NCBI RefSeq assembly: GCF_009916105.1
Contig: NZ_JAAAXQ010000003.1
Location: forward strand, 1-64,000
From: Streptomyces sp. GC420
GTDB lineage: Bacteria > Actinomycetota > Actinomycetes > Streptomycetales > Streptomycetaceae
Direction: 5' to 3'
DNA: 64,000 nt
This document shows, piece by piece, positions 15,420-28,303 of this stretch; positions within the stretch are counted from its first letter, which is position 1, and every line of letters starts with the position of its first letter. Below the pieces are notes generated by a model. That model had not been told where the DNA came from, did not search any database, and was given only the letters and a program-made list of their open reading frames with translations. The position numbers were made by a program, and so were the translations under genes.

Positions 15420-18400
15420 TCAGAGGGCTTCGCCGTCCTTCGTCCTTCTGCGCAGAGTCGGCCTGCTCGACCGGGCTACGTCCTTCCATCTGTCCGACAG
15501 GCCGGCGATGGTGCGTGCCGCGAACAACGTCCGGATGGACACTTCGAGATTCAGCTCCGCCCGGATCAGACCGACCAGTCTGATTGCCCGCAGCGAGTTC
15601 CCACCGAGCTCGAAGAAGTCCTCGTCGATGCCCACGCGGTCCAGTTCGAGCACATCCGCGAAGGCCTCGGCCAGAACCCGCTCGGTGGGGTTGCGCGGCG
15701 CCCGGTGCCGCCTGTCGTCGAACGCGGGCTCCGGCAGCGACGCCCGGTCCACTCTCCCCCCGGCCGTCACGGGCAGGCGTTCCAGCACCACGAATATCGA
15801 CGGCACCATGAACTCCGGCAACCGCTCCGCGGCGAACCGGCGCAGTTCCTGGACCGCAGGGCCGGCCCCGCGGTCGCGCCCGCCCACCGGGACCACGTAG
15901 GCCACCAGCCGCTTCTGCCCGGAGCCGTCCTTCCTGGCGACCACCACCGACTGTGCCAGCCCGGGGTGCTCGGACAGCACCTCCTCGATCTCCGCCGGTT
16001 CGACCGCAACACCACGAATCTCCGCCTGGGTGCCGGCCCGGCCCACGTACTCGAGGCGGCCGCCGGTGCCCCACCGCACCCGGTCTCCGGTCCGGTACAT
16101 GAGCCCGCCGACCGGACCGAACGGGCAGGGCACGAAACGCTCCGCGGTCGGCCCGGGGCGCCCGGGAAGACCGCGGGCCACGCCGGGTCCGGCCACGTAC
16201 AGCTCTCCGGCCACGCCCACGGGGACAGGGGCCAACCCCGGCCCCAGCACATAGAGGGCGGTGTTGTCCGCCGGGCGGCCTACCGCGCCCGCGTGGTCCG
16301 CCGGGTCGTCCGCGGCCAGGCGGTGGACCACTGCGAACACGGTCGTTTCCGTCGGGCCGTGGCCACTCACGATCGTCAGCTCGGGGCACGCCTCCCGCAC
16401 CCGTCGCACCGCGGCTGCGGACACACGGTCACCACCGGTCCACACCTCGCGCAACCCGGTGAAGCTCTCGGGGTGTTGCGCCGCGATCGCCGAGAACAGG
16501 CCAACGGGCAGCCACAGCGTGGAGATCTCGTGGACCGCTCGCAGCTCGGTCAGCGTGTCGATGTCCAGCTCGCCCGGAGGAGCCACGACCACCCGGCCGC
16601 CGTTCAGCAGAGGCACCCACAGTTCGAGGGCGAGCGCGTCGGAGGTGTGCGGCGAATGCCACAGCACGGTGCTGCGGCCGCCTTCACGCCATTGGCGATC
16701 CATGACGCACCGCTGCATGTTCCGGTGCGTGACAGCGACTCCTGTGGCCGCGCCGGCCAATCCGGATCCGTACATCACGGCCAGCAGGCTGTCCAGGTGC
16801 AAGGGGACCCGCGCACCGTCGTTGTCACCGGCGGTGTCCGACCAGATGCCGTCGAAAGGAATCGACGGAACATCCAGACCGGCGGCGAGCACTTCGGCTG
16901 TCGCCGCTTCGGCGAGCAGGAAGCGCACCGCGGCATCACTCACCACCGACCTGATGCGCTCCGGAGGGAACGCCGGGTCGACGGGCAGGTAGGCTCCGCC
17001 CGCCTTCGCCGCCCCCAGCAGGGCAACGGCCAGGTTCACCGAGCGAGGCATCGCCACCGCTACCACCGTCCCGGGCCCGACGCCCCGACGTCGCAGCGCC
17101 TCGGCCAGGCGGCTCGACCGCTCGTCCAGTTCCCGGTACGAGAGGGCCGAGTCCCCGGACACCAGCGCGACGGCATCGGGAGCCCGCTGCACCTGGCGGG
17201 CGAACAGCTCCGGAACCGTCAAGCCCGGCACCGGCACATCCGTGTCGTTCGGCGCTGTCAGCACCCGGTCCCGCCGGGCGCCACCGACCACGTCCAGCGC
17301 ACCGACCGGCAGCTGTGCGTCGGCGGCCAGCAGGGCGCGTATGAACGAGATCAGCTCCAGGCCGATGAAGCGCAGCTCCGCTCCGGAGTACAGGGTCGCG
17401 GGGGCGTCGAGGCGGAGGAACAGGTCGCTGTCGGCGCTTCCGTCGGTGTAGACGCCGATGGACAGTTCGTCGAAGGCGCCGGTCGTCGCGCCGAGGTGGC
17501 GCGCCGGGTGGCCGGCGAAGTGGAGTTGCTCCGCGAACTCGACGACGTTGACGACGGCGCCGAAACTGCCGCGTCCACTCGGGCTGGTTTCGCTCGCGCG
17601 CTGGATGTCCGAGTAGTGGCAGGCGGTGTGGCCGAAGATCTCGTACGTCTCGTCGACCACCGCGTCGGCGATCTCGCCGAAGGTCGTACCGAGCGGGACC
17701 CGCACCCTCATCGGCACCACGTTCACCGTCAGGCCGGGCGTGCTGCCAGCCACCCCGGTCCGGTTGGCCACGGCCATCGAGAGAAGGAACTCCGGGTGGT
17801 CGCAGCGGTGCCGGAAGTACACCGCGGCGGCCGCGGTCAGCAGCGACGACATCCATACGCCCATGGACTTCGCGGCGTCGGTCCAGGTGTCCGCCTCGGT
17901 GCGCGGAATGGTCAGTGTTCGACTCACCATGCCGATGACGTCGGCCAGTTGGCCCCAGCGGTCGGCGGTGCCGGTCCGCTCGGACAGCGCGGACCGCGCT
18001 GCGTCGGACAGGGCAATGCGTGGGACCTGTGCGGGCGCGGGCGCGTCCGTCAGGTAGGAGCGCCAGAACTCGGTGTCCTCGGCGAACGCCGGGGACTCGC
18101 GGTACTGCGACATTTCGGCCGCGAACGACTCGGCGTCCCACGGCTGCGGCAACTCCGGTACTCGAGCGCCCCGTGCGAGCGCCGTGTAGACCTCCGCGAG
18201 GCGCCGCGACAGCAGGCCGCCCGCGCCGTACCCGTCCGACACGAGGTGGTGGTAGGCGACCACCACGAGGGAGCGGGCCGACGCGAGTTTGACCACGCCC
18301 AGTCGGACCAGCAGGTCACGTTCCAGGTCGAACGGCTGCCTCACCAAGTCGGCCAGCGCCTCGCGGGCCGTCTGCTCGGGATCGGCAGCGTCGCTCACAT

Positions 18401-18719
18401 CCATGAAGAACGGCTGCCAGTCCCCCAATTCCCGGGGTACCTGCCGCAGTTCGCCGTCGACTTCGACGAAGTTGACGCGCAGCACTTCCGCCTCGCCGAG
18501 TACGTGACGGAATGCGGATTCCATGACCGCCGCGTCCAGTTCACCGTCCACATCCCACATGAACAGCGCATGGTTCAGCGTGTCGGGGGTCATTTTCTGC
18601 GCCAGCCACATTCCCTTTTGCGCAGACGACGCACCGAACGAGCGCACACGGATCATCTCCTCAAGCGAACAGGCCCGGGATTCGGAGGAATTCGAGATCG
18701 CCTCCACCTTCACGGACAT
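15420..18719 (-). CDS. NRPS module C-A*-PCP accepting the polyketide; A domain degenerate
   Basis: The 1099-aa protein has a C domain (about 25-450) with an intact YHHLVSDG motif, an A-like domain (about 460-965) and a PCP (GGNSLRAI, about 985-1055). The A domain has lost key motifs. The A3 P-loop TSGSTGxPKG reads YGSGLAGAATG without its Lys (near 16760), A8 reads GRAGTQAEIRG (Asp and Lys lost, near 16035), and the A10 catalytic Lys is Arg (AGGRVDR, near 15757). The A4 FDxS motif is also absent. The domain should not activate an amino acid, so the PCP is probably charged in trans. Its position directly after PKS module 3 makes it the acyl-acceptor module for residue 1. The tail contains RPTLRRR, like other subunits. 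A GTG about 24 codons in, with GAGGAG upstream, is an alternative start. Confidence 0.9.
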   Translation of the reverse strand: MSVKVEAISNSSESRACSLEEMIRVRSFGASSAQKGMWLAQKMTPDTLNHALFMWDVDGELDAAVMESAFRHVLGEAEVLRVNFVEVDGELRQVPRELGDWQPFFMDVSDAADPEQTAREALADLVRQPFDLERDLLVRLGVVKLASARSLVVVAYHHLVSDGYGAGGLLSRRLAEVYTALARGARVPELPQPWDAESFAAEMSQYRESPAFAEDTEFWRSYLTDAPAPAQVPRIALSDAARSALSERTGTADRWGQLADVIGMVSRTLTIPRTEADTWTDAAKSMGVWMSSLLTAAAAVYFRHRCDHPEFLLSMAVANRTGVAGSTPGLTVNVVPMRVRVPLGTTFGEIADAVVDETYEIFGHTACHYSDIQRASETSPSGRGSFGAVVNVVEFAEQLHFAGHPARHLGATTGAFDELSIGVYTDGSADSDLFLRLDAPATLYSGAELRFIGLELISFIRALLAADAQLPVGALDVVGGARRDRVLTAPNDTDVPVPGLTVPELFARQVQRAPDAVALVSGDSALSYRELDERSSRLAEALRRRGVGPGTVVAVAMPRSVNLAVALLGAAKAGGAYLPVDPAFPPERIRSVVSDAAVRFLLAEAATAEVLAAGLDVPSIPFDGIWSDTAGDNDGARVPLHLDSLLAVMYGSGLAGAATGVAVTHRNMQRCVMDRQWREGGRSTVLWHSPHTSDALALELWVPLLNGGRVVVAPPGELDIDTLTELRAVHEISTLWLPVGLFSAIAAQHPESFTGLREVWTGGDRVSAAAVRRVREACPELTIVSGHGPTETTVFAVVHRLAADDPADHAGAVGRPADNTALYVLGPGLAPVPVGVAGELYVAGPGVARGLPGRPGPTAERFVPCPFGPVGGLMYRTGDRVRWGTGGRLEYVGRAGTQAEIRGVAVEPAEIEEVLSEHPGLAQSVVVARKDGSGQKRLVAYVVPVGGRDRGAGPAVQELRRFAAERLPEFMVPSIFVVLERLPVTAGGRVDRASLPEPAFDDRRHRAPRNPTERVLAEAFADVLELDRVGIDEDFFELGGNSLRAIRLVGLIRAELNLEVSIRTLFAARTIAGLSDRWKDVARSSRPTLRRRTKDGEAL

Positions 18720-18780
18720 TGGAACAGCCGGTCAAGACAACGGGGTTCGGGGGCTGGCCGAGCCGTCGGCACACTCACGG

Positions 18781-18798
18781 TGTCCCGCCGACGGGACA
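18781..18798. promoter_or_regulatory. Cluster palindrome, copy D
   Basis: TGTCCCGCCGACGGGACA, an exact consensus copy in the 80-base gap between the last PKS gene and the first NRPS gene, 61 bases before the NRPS start. It suggests a separate promoter for the NRPS gene despite the otherwise gap-free PKS operon. Confidence 0.7.
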
Positions 18799-18799
18799 G

Positions 18800-21700
18800 T
18801 TACCGGGCACGGAAAGAGGAGACGATGTGCCCGGTGATCAGCCGCGCGGTCGGGTACCTCAGCGCCACGTTCGCCCGAAGCCGGAGCCCGGTCGCCGCGG
18901 CCAGGCGCTTGCTCAGCTCCACCGACAACAGCGAGTCGAATCCGAGGTGCTTGAACTCCTGGTCGGGGTCGATGGTCTCGCTGGAAGGGTGTCCGAGCAC
19001 GACGGCGATCTTCCTGAGGACCTGGTCCAATACGAGTGCTTCCGCGTCCTGGTCGGAGAGGGTGGAGAGCGTGTCCGGCAGGGAAAGGGGCTGGTCATCG
19101 ACTGCCGGCAGCTCCGTCTCGGGCACCTCCGCCGCCACCGCACGGTAAGAGGAGTTCAGCCAGTACCGCTGCCGGTGGAAGGCGTACGTCGGCAGTTCCA
19201 CCCGTCGGCGCGCCCCGAACAGGGCTCCCCAGTCCGCACTTCCGCCCCGAACGTACAGGTGGGCCAGCGAGCCGAGCAGCGCCTCCGCTTCTCCCCGGTC
19301 CCGCCGTGCCGACGACAGGACCAGCGCGTCGTCGATGTCCTCGACGATCTCCTGCACCGGGACGGTCAGAACGGGGTGCGGACTCATCTCGACGAACACC
19401 CGGAAGCCGTCCTCGGCCAGCTGCCGGACGGATGTTTCAAAGCGGACCTTCTCGCGGAGATTGTTGTACCAGTAGACACCGTTCAGCTCCGCGGTATCGA
19501 CCGTTTCCCCGAGCAGGGTCGAGTAGAAGGGCAGCGTCGACGTGTTCGGGCGGATGTCGGACAGCGGTCCGATCACCTGGTCGCGGACCTTGGTCACCTG
19601 GTGGGAATGGGAAGCGTAGTCGACCGATATACGCCTGGCCTGAACGCCCTCGGCCGTCATCTTCTCGACGAATTCGTCGAGGGCGTCCGACTCACCGGAC
19701 ACCACCACGGAGCGGGGTCCGTTGACCACGGCGACGCTCACCCGGTCGTTCCAGGAGGCGAGGCGCGCCGACACGAGTTCCGCGGACTCCGAGACCGACG
19801 CCATCCCGCCATGTCCGATCAGATCCAGCAGTGCCTTGCTGCGGAGCGCCACAATCTTGGCGGCGTCGCGCAGCGACAGCGCACCGCAGACGTGGGCGGC
19901 GGCGATCTCGCCCTGGCTGTGTCCGACCACAGCGGCCGGTTCCACGCCCCAGGACCGCCACAGGGCGGCCATGGACACCATCACCGAGAACAGCGCCGGC
20001 TGCACCACGTCGAGCCGGTCCAGTGTCGGCGCGCCTTCCCCACCGCGCACCACGTCGAGCAGCGACCAGTCGACCCACTCGGCCAACGCGGCCGCGCACG
20101 CGTCGAGGCTGTCGGCGAAGACGGGGAAGGTGTCGTACAACTGCCTTCCCATGCCGACCCATTGGGATCCCTGCCCGGGGAACATGAAGACGACACCACC
20201 GAGGTCCCCGGCGACCCCGCGCACCACCGCGGCGGACTCCGCGCCGTCGCGCACCGACGACAGTCCGCTCAGCAGCTCGTCCCGGCCACGGCCCAGGACG
20301 ACGGCACGGTGCTTGAAGGCCGACCGGCTCGACACCAGCGACCAACCTGCATCGGCGACATCCACCGTCGGGTTCGCCACGACGAAATCGCGCAGCCTGC
20401 CCGCCTGCCGTTCCAGGGCCGCCGCGTTCTTGCCCGACACCACCCACGGCACCAGGCCGCCGGCGACGGCCGGGCCGGGCTCGTCCCGCGGCTCCGGCGG
20501 CGGTGCCTCCTCAAGGATCACGTGCGCGTTGGTGCCGCTGACGCCGAACGAGGACACCCCGGCCCGTCGCGGACCCTCCGCCCGGGGCCACTCACGCCCC
20601 TCCACCAGCAGTTCGACCGCGCCGGAGGACCAGTCCACGTGGTGTGAGGGCGTCCGCACATGCAGGGTCTTCGGCAGATACCCGTGGCGCATGGCCTGCA
20701 CCGCCTTGATGATCCCGCCGACCCCTGCGGCGGCCTGGGCGTGACCGATGTTCGACTTCAGGGACCCCAGCCAGAGCGGCCTGCCCTCGGCCCGGTCCTG
20801 TCCGTAGGTCGCGAGCAGTGCGCCCGCTTCGATGGGATCGCCCAGCGCGGTTCCGGTTCCGTGGGCCTCGACCAGGTCCACCTCGGAGGGCGCAATCCCG
20901 GCGTTGGCCAATGCCTGCCGGATCACCTTCTGCTGGGCAAGGCCGTTGGGCGCGGTCAGTCCGTTGCTGGCGCCGTCCTGGTTCACCGCGCTGCCGCGGA
21001 CGACGGCCAGCACCGGGTGGCCGCCTCGGCGGGCGTCGGACAGCCGCTCCAGGAGCAGCACGCCCACCCCCTCGGCCCAGCCGGTGCCGTCGGCGCCGTC
21101 CGCGAAGGACTTGCACCGGCCGTCGGCCGCCAGACCGCGCTGCCGGGAGAACTCCACGAAGATCGCGGGCGTCGACATCACCAACGCCCCGCTCGCCAGC
21201 GCGAGCGAGCACTCCCCCGCGCGCAGGGACCGCACGGCCAGGTGCAGGGCCACCAGCGACGACGAGCACGCCGTGTCCACGGACAACGTCGGCCCGGTCA
21301 GCCCCAGTTCGTAAGCCACCCGGCCGGAGGCGACGCTCAGCGCGCTCCCGTGCATCAGGTAGCCCTCCAGCTCGCTCCTGCTCCCCTCCAGGAAGCGCGA
21401 GCCGTACTCGGAGGAGCTCACCCCGGTGAAGACACCGACGTCGGTCCCGCGCACCTCCGCGGGCACGATGCCTGCCCGCTCGAAGACCTCCCACGACGTC
21501 TCCAGCAGCAGGCGCTGCTGCGGATCGATCGCCAGTGCCTCGCGCGGGCTGATGCCGAAGAAGCCCGCGTCGAAATCGGCCACGTCCGTCAGGAATCCGC
21601 CGTGCCGCACATACGAGCTGCCGACCGCGTCGGGGTCCGGGTCGTAGAGGTCGCGCCATCCGCGGTCCGCCGGGAACTCGTCCACCGCGTCCACGCCGCC

Positions 21701-21904
21701 GCGGACCATGTCCCACAGTTCCTCGGGCGAGGTCACGCCTCCCGGGTAGCGGCAGGCCATGGCCACCACGGCGACCGGCTCGCCGCGGCCGGCTCTGAGG
21801 GCCTCGTTCTCCTGCCGGAGGCGGTCACGCTCTTCCAGCAGGGTGCGGAGCGCCCGTTCGACCCGGTCCCCGCCCTCCGCCGTACGGTCCGCGGAGTTGT
21901 TCAT
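18800..21904 (-). CDS. Type I PKS module 3: KS-AT(methylmalonyl)-ACP
   Basis: The 1034-aa protein starts with a coiled-coil docking helix ([16 protein letters not shown]). KS (about 40-460) has an intact DTACSSS and the downstream His motifs EAHGTGT and KSNIGH. AT (about 560-880) has [12 protein letters not shown] and the specificity motif YASH, which in this family marks methylmalonyl-CoA. ACP has [10 protein letters not shown]. There is no KR, DH or ER, so the beta-ketone is kept. This matches the C2-methyl, C3-ketone (hemiketal) end expected for azinothricin-type acyl chains. The start at 21904 follows GAGGGGCAATT and lies one base past the stop of the upstream PKS gene; a longer frame to 21976 is out of context. 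The product is handed to the C domain of the next gene. Confidence 0.92.
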   Translation of the reverse strand: MNNSADRTAEGGDRVERALRTLLEERDRLRQENEALRAGRGEPVAVVAMACRYPGGVTSPEELWDMVRGGVDAVDEFPADRGWRDLYDPDPDAVGSSYVRHGGFLTDVADFDAGFFGISPREALAIDPQQRLLLETSWEVFERAGIVPAEVRGTDVGVFTGVSSSEYGSRFLEGSRSELEGYLMHGSALSVASGRVAYELGLTGPTLSVDTACSSSLVALHLAVRSLRAGECSLALASGALVMSTPAIFVEFSRQRGLAADGRCKSFADGADGTGWAEGVGVLLLERLSDARRGGHPVLAVVRGSAVNQDGASNGLTAPNGLAQQKVIRQALANAGIAPSEVDLVEAHGTGTALGDPIEAGALLATYGQDRAEGRPLWLGSLKSNIGHAQAAAGVGGIIKAVQAMRHGYLPKTLHVRTPSHHVDWSSGAVELLVEGREWPRAEGPRRAGVSSFGVSGTNAHVILEEAPPPEPRDEPGPAVAGGLVPWVVSGKNAAALERQAGRLRDFVVANPTVDVADAGWSLVSSRSAFKHRAVVLGRGRDELLSGLSSVRDGAESAAVVRGVAGDLGGVVFMFPGQGSQWVGMGRQLYDTFPVFADSLDACAAALAEWVDWSLLDVVRGGEGAPTLDRLDVVQPALFSVMVSMAALWRSWGVEPAAVVGHSQGEIAAAHVCGALSLRDAAKIVALRSKALLDLIGHGGMASVSESAELVSARLASWNDRVSVAVVNGPRSVVVSGESDALDEFVEKMTAEGVQARRISVDYASHSHQVTKVRDQVIGPLSDIRPNTSTLPFYSTLLGETVDTAELNGVYWYNNLREKVRFETSVRQLAEDGFRVFVEMSPHPVLTVPVQEIVEDIDDALVLSSARRDRGEAEALLGSLAHLYVRGGSADWGALFGARRRVELPTYAFHRQRYWLNSSYRAVAAEVPETELPAVDDQPLSLPDTLSTLSDQDAEALVLDQVLRKIAVVLGHPSSETIDPDQEFKHLGFDSLLSVELSKRLAAATGLRLRANVALRYPTARLITGHIVSSFRAR

Positions 21905-21905
21905 G

Positions 21906-24900
21906 TCAATTGCCCCTCTCGTCCAGAGCCAGGTCGACGAGTGCTTCCAGGTCCATGGCGGCCAGTTCGTCCGCACCGGTGTCCGAGTCCGGGCTCGCGC
22001 TCGGTGCCGGGCGCAGCAGGCCGGCGATGTGCCCGCCCAGCTCGCGCGGTGTGGGGTAGCTGAAGACGAGGGTGGACGGTAGACGCAGGCCGGTCGCGGA
22101 GGCCAGGCGGTTGCACAGCTCGACGGAGGTCAGCGAGTCGAATCCGAGGTGGGTGAAAGCCTGGTCGGCGTCGACGGACGTACCGGACGGGTGCCCGAGC
22201 ACGACGGCGACCTGTTCGCCTACCCAGTCCAGTACGGCCGTCTCCGCCTCGCCCTCCGGCAGGGCGGCCAGCCTGGCGGGCAGGTCGCCGTCCCTGGTCG
22301 CGCTCGCCCTGTTCCGAGCCGGGCGACCGGTGCCGACAAGGTCGCGCAGGAGGGGCGGCAGTTCGTCTCCGGTCCTGTTGCGCAGCGCGGCGACGTCCAG
22401 CCGGGCCGGGATCACGACCGGACGGTCGATCGCACACGCCGCGTCGAACAGAGCCAGCGCCTCGGCGGTCGGCATCTCGGCGATGCCGAGCCTGCGGACC
22501 CGCGCGAGGTCCACCTCGTCCAGGTTCTCGGTCATACCGCTGAGCTGCTCCCACCAGCCCCAGCACAGCGAGGTGCCGACCAGGCCGGAGGCCCTGCGTC
22601 GCGCTGCCATACCGTCCAGGAACCCGTTCGCCGCGGCATAGTTGGCCTGTCCTGCTGTGCCGAGCGTGCCCGCGAGGGCGGAGAACAGGATGAAGGCCGA
22701 GAGGTGGTGTTCCCGGGTCAGCTCGTGCAGGTTGACCGCGCCGCCTGCTTTGGCGCGCAGCGCGCGGTCGAGGCTCTCCGGGGTCAGCGACTCGACGGTG
22801 CCGTCCGCCAGCACACCCGCAGCGTGCACGACCGCCGTCAGCGGAGACCGGGGGGGCATGTGCGCGAGCAGGTCGGCCACGGCGTCCCGGTCCGCAACAT
22901 CGCAGGCCACGACCTTGACGGCCGCGCCCGCCCGCTCCAACTCCGCGACCAGTTCGGGTGCCCCGTCGGCCGCCATGCCCCGACGGCTCGCCAGCACCAG
23001 GCTGCGCACCCCGTGTTCGGTGACGAGGTGCCGGGCCACCAGCGAGCCCACTCCCCCGGTCCCGCCGGTGACCAGCACGGTCCCGCCGCCGAAGCCGCTC
23101 CCCAGGTCGAAGATGATCTTCCCGGTGTGGCGGCCCTGGCTCATCTCGCGGAACGCCTTGCGCGCGTCGCGGATGTTGCGGACGGCGATCGGCTTCAGGT
23201 GCAGCCGCCCGTCGGCGAACAACCCCATGACGGCGCGGAACATCTCGTGGATGACGTCCGGGCCGGCCTCGTACAGGTCGAAGGCCCGGTAGTCGACGCC
23301 CGGGTGATCGGCCGCCACCCGCTGGGGATCGCGGATGTCCGTCTTCCCCATCTCCACGAAGCTCCCGCCCCCGGGGAGCAGCTTCAGCGATGCGTCGACG
23401 AAGTGGTGCGCGAGGGAGTTCAGGACGACATCCACCCCGCGACCGCCCGAGGAGTCCAGAAAGGCGTCCGCGAACTCCAGGTCCCGCGACGACGCCAGGT
23501 GCGCGTCGTCCAGCCCCAGGGCCCGCAGGGCGGGCCACTTGGCCGGGCTCGCGGTTCCGTAGACCTCGGCACCGACGTGCTTCGCCAGTTGTACGGCGGC
23601 CATCCCGACACCGCCCGCCGCCGCGTGGACGAGGATCCGTTGGCCCTTCTCCAGGCGCGTCACGTGGAAGAGGGCGTAGTAGGCGGTGAGGAAGGCCCCC
23701 GGCACGGATGCCGCCTCGACGTAGCTCCACTCGTCGGGGACGGGCATGAGCAGGCGGTGGTCGGCCACGGCCACGCGGCCGAAGGCGCCGGAGAAGATGC
23801 CCGTCACCCGGTCGCCCGGTGCGAGACCGGTGACGTCGTCCGCCACCTCCAGCACGGTTCCGGCGCCCTCGCTGCCGATCCCGGCGTCGATGGCCGTCCG
23901 CTCCACCAGTCCCAGGGCGATCGTGACGTCGCGGAAGTTGAGCCCGGCGGCGTGCACGGCGACGCGCACCTGCCCGCTCGTCAGGGGCGCCTCCACCTCG
24001 GGGCACGGGACCCAGGTCAGGTTCTCCAGCGTCCCCTTGCTCGTGACGCCCAGTCGGTGCGCGCCGGACACCGGCGGCTCCATCCGGTTGCTCGCGGGTG
24101 AGATCGCCGTCATCCGGGGGACCAGGAACACGCCGTCACGCAGAGCCAGTTGGTCCTCGCCCAGGGCGAGCGCGTCCGCGAGGTGCGCCCAAGAGCTCTC
24201 CTCGTCGTCGATGTCCAGCAGCCGGAACCTGCCGGGGTGTTCCGTCCGGGCGGAACGGATCAGGCCCCAGACGGACGCGCCGGGGAGGCTTTCGACACTG
24301 TCCTCGCCACCGGTGGCGAGCGCGAGGCGGGTGAGGACCACCAGCGTGGATCCGGCCAGCGCGTCCTCGGCGAGGAACCGCTGGACCTGTGCCAGCACAC
24401 GCGTGTCCGTGGCGAGCAGGTCGGGCTCGGCATCGACGAGATCGTCCACGCAGAGCACGAGGTGTCGGGGTGTCTCCCCCGCGAGGACGTCGTCGAGGGA
24501 CGCGTAGAGCACACCCGCCTCGGAGAGGCGAGACGCCAGGCCGTCCTTCGCGCCGAGAACTCCCCACCGCCCCCGATCGGTCTCCCGCTCGCCCGGCCGG
24601 ACCGGCCGCCATGCCACTTCGTACAGCGACTGCCCGGGGCCGCCGTGCGCCGACCGCAGTTGCCCGGGGCTCACCGGCCGGAACGTCAACGCCCCGATGT
24701 GCGCGATCCCGTGGCCGTGCTCGTCGGCGACCGCCACCGACACGGCGGCCTCCCCGGCCGGGGAGACCCGGATCCGCACGGTCGGGCCGCACTCCCCGGC
24801 CGGTTCCACCCCGGACCACGAGAACGGCATCCAGCCCTGGTCACCCGCGATCTCGATGACCCCGCCGGCCACCACCGCGTGCAGCACGGAGTCCATCAGC

Positions 24901-27900
24901 GCCGGATGCAGGGTGAACCCGGCACCGCCCGAACCGTCGGCGGCCGTCGGCAGCGTGGCCGTGGCGAAGAGGTCGTCGCCGCGCTGCCACACCTCGCGCA
25001 GCCCGCGGAAGGCCGGGCCGTAGTCGAAACCCGCGTCCGCGAAGGAGTCGTACAGGCTGTCGATGGGCAGGAGCTTCGCTCCGGCCGGTGGCCATACGGC
25101 GAGGGAGCCCGCTTCATCGGTCCCTCTGGCCGTCGGCAGTGTGCTTGGTGCGAGGCTCCCCGTGGCGTGCCGGGTCCAGTCGCCGACCGTTCGGTCGTCG
25201 TCGCCCGGGCGCCCGTACACGTCCAGGGTGCGGTGCCCCCTCTCGTCCGCCGCGCCGATGACGACCCGCACCCGCACGTCGCCCGGGTCGGGAAGGACCA
25301 GGGGGACTTCCAGGGAGAGTTCGTCGACAGCGGCGCAGCCGACGAAGTCGCCCACCGACAGCGCCAGGTCCAGGTAGGCCGTCGCCGGTACGACGACCGA
25401 GCCGAACACGGTGTGATCGGCCAGCCAGTCGTGGGTCCGCAGGGACCACAGGCCGGTGAAAACCACCTCGCCGGTGCCGGGGTGTTCAACCACCGCGCCC
25501 AGCAGAGGGTGTTCCGACGCCGACAGGCCGGCGGAGGTCACGTCCGCGGTACGCGTCCCGGCAAGGAAGTCCAACCAGTACCGCCGCCGTTGGAACGCGT
25601 ACGTCGGAAGGTCCACCCGGCGGCGGGGCCCGAACAGGGCGTCCCAGTCCACGTCTCCGCCCCGGACGTGCAGGTGGGCCAGCGAGCCGACCAGCGTCTC
25701 CACCGCGCCCCGCCCCCGCCGCGCCGCCGACAGGATTACCGCGTCGTCCACGCCCTCGGCGGCGAAGGCCTCCTTGGTGATGCTCGTGAGGGTCGAGCCC
25801 GGGCCCAGTTCGAGGAAGACGTCGGTCCCGGCTGCCCGGGCGTACTCCACGGCGTCGCGGAAGCGCACGGGTTCGCGGATGTGCCGCACCCAGTGCGCGA
25901 CGGACGTCAGTTCCCGGAGCGTGGCCTCGCGGCCCAGTCTGGTCGAGACGACCGGAACGGTCATGCGGCCCGCGGGGAGTTCGCCGATCGAGCTCGCGAA
26001 CTCGTCCAGGACCGGGTCCATGAGCGGGGAGTGGAAGGCGTGGTCGACGTCGAGGAGTTTCGCCGATGTGCCGCCGGCGACGAGACGGTCCCGGAGGCCG
26101 AGGACCTCGTCGCGGATGCCCGAGACCACAACCGACTCCGGGCCGTTGACAGCGGCGACGCCGATCCGGTCGTACGGGCCGAAGAGGGCGCTCACCTGCT
26201 CTTCCGAGGCGCGTACCGCCAGCATTGCGCCCCGCTCGGCCATCTGCATGGCTCGTCCGCGCGCGGCCACGAGCCGTGTCGCACTGTCGAGGTCCAGGGC
26301 GCCGGACACATGAGCGGCGGCGATCTCGCCGATGGAGTGGCCGATCAGGTGGCCCGGCTGCCCGCAGAACGTCACCATCAGCCGGTACCGACTGACCTCC
26401 AGCGCGAACAGGGCCGGCTGCGCGATGTCGGTCCGGCCCTGTCCGCCTTCCGCGGGCACGTCGGCGAGGAGCAACGGCTTCAGCGCGTAGGGGAGATGGG
26501 CGTCAAAGTGTGCGCAGACCTCGTCGAGGGTGCGCGCGAAGACGGGGAAGGTTTCGTACAACTGCCGTGTGGTGTCCTCCCATTGGGTGCCCTGCCCGGG
26601 GAACAGAAAGGCAGTGCCGCCGACTTCACCGGCGACACCCCGTACGACCCCGGCGGACTCCGTGCCGTCGCGCAACGACGTGAGACCGAGCAGCAGTTCG
26701 TCCCGGTCGTGCCCCAGCACCACCGCGCGGTGCTCGAACCGCGACCGGCTTGATACCAACGACGCGCCGATGTCGGCGACTTCGGCATTCGGATCCGCCA
26801 CGACGAAGTCGCGCAGTCTCTCCGCCTGCGCCCGCAGCGCGCCCTCCGAGCGTGCCGATACGACCCACGGCACCAAGCCGGTCAGGTGCTCGGAGGCGCA
26901 GGGCGCCACCTCTTCCTCGGGCGCCTCCTCCAGGATCAGGTGCGCGTTGGTGCCACTGGCCCCGAAGGCGGACACGCCCGCGCGCCGGGGCCGTCCCGGG
27001 ACGCTCGGCCACTTCACGGTCCCGGTCAGCAGTTCCACCGCCCCCGCCGACCAGTCCACATGGGTCGTCGGGCGGTCCACGTGCAGTGTCTTGGGCATCG
27101 TCCGATGGCGCATCGCCATGATCATCTTGATGATCCCGCCGACGCCCGCGGCCGCCTGCGTGTGCCCGATGTTCGACTTCAACGCTCCGAGCCACAGCGG
27201 CCGGTCGGGATCTCGGTCCTGTCCGTAGGTGGCCAGTACTGCCTGGGCCTCGATCGGGTCGCCCAGCGTCGTGCCGGTGCCGTGCGCCTCCACGACGTCC
27301 ACCTCGCTCGCCCGGACCCGGGAGTTCGCCAACGCCGCGCGGATCACCCGCTGTTGGGACGGACCGTTCGGTGCGGTCAGCCCGTTGGACGCCCCGTCCT
27401 GGTTGATCGCCGAGCCCCGGATCAGCGCCCAGATCCGGCGTCCGTGGCGCCGCGCGTCCGACAGCCGCTCCAGGACCAGCATGCCCGCCCCCTCGGAGAA
27501 GCCGGTGCCGTCCGCCGCTTCGGCGAACGCCTTGCACCGGCCGTCCACCGCCAGGCCCCGCTGCCGTGACATCTCCCGGAACACCTGTGTCGTCGCCATG
27601 ACGGTGACGCCCCCGGCCAAGGCCAGCGTGCACTCGCCCTGTCGCAGCGACTGCACCGCCTGGTGCACTGCCACCAGCGACGACGAGCACGCGGTGTCGG
27701 TCGACACCGCCGGGCCCTCCAGACCCAGCGTGTACGCCACGCGCCCGGAGGCCACGCTCAGCAGCGAACCGGTCTGCCCGTAGCCCGCGATGGCCTCGGG
27801 GGTGTGCAGGTGATTGCCGTACCCGAAGTACGCGATACCGGCGAAGACACCGGTGCTGCTGCCGTGCAGGTTCCGCGGGTCGATACCGGCCCGCTCCAGG

Positions 27901-28303
27901 GACTCCCACGAGGTCTCCAGGAGCAGCCGCTGCTGCGGGTCGGCGGCCAGCGCCTCGCGTGGGCTGATCCCGAAGAAGTCGGCGTCGAAGTCACCGGCGT
28001 CGTGCAGGAACCCGCCGGAGCGCGTGTAGCAGGTGCCGGGCCTGTCCGGATCCGGGTCGTACAGGCCCTCCAGGTCCCAGTCGCGGTCCTTCGGGAAGTT
28101 CGATATCGCGTCCCGGCCCGCCGCCACCAGCTCCCACAACGCCTCCGGGGACGCCACCCCGCCCGGGAAGCGACAGGCGACACCGACGATGGCGATGGGC
28201 TCCGCGGCGGCCTCCGTCAGCTCGTTCAGGCGCTGGCGGGTTTCGATCAGCTCGATCGACGTCCGCTTGAGGTAGTCGAGAACATCGGCGTCGTTGTCGT
28301 GTG

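Noticed and set aside
14079-19148. Very long plus-strand open frame (about 1700 codons) across the N-hydroxylase and first NRPS gene
   Set aside because: It is antisense to genes with clear domains, and its translation has no recognisable motif. It results from the GC-rich third positions on the coding strand.
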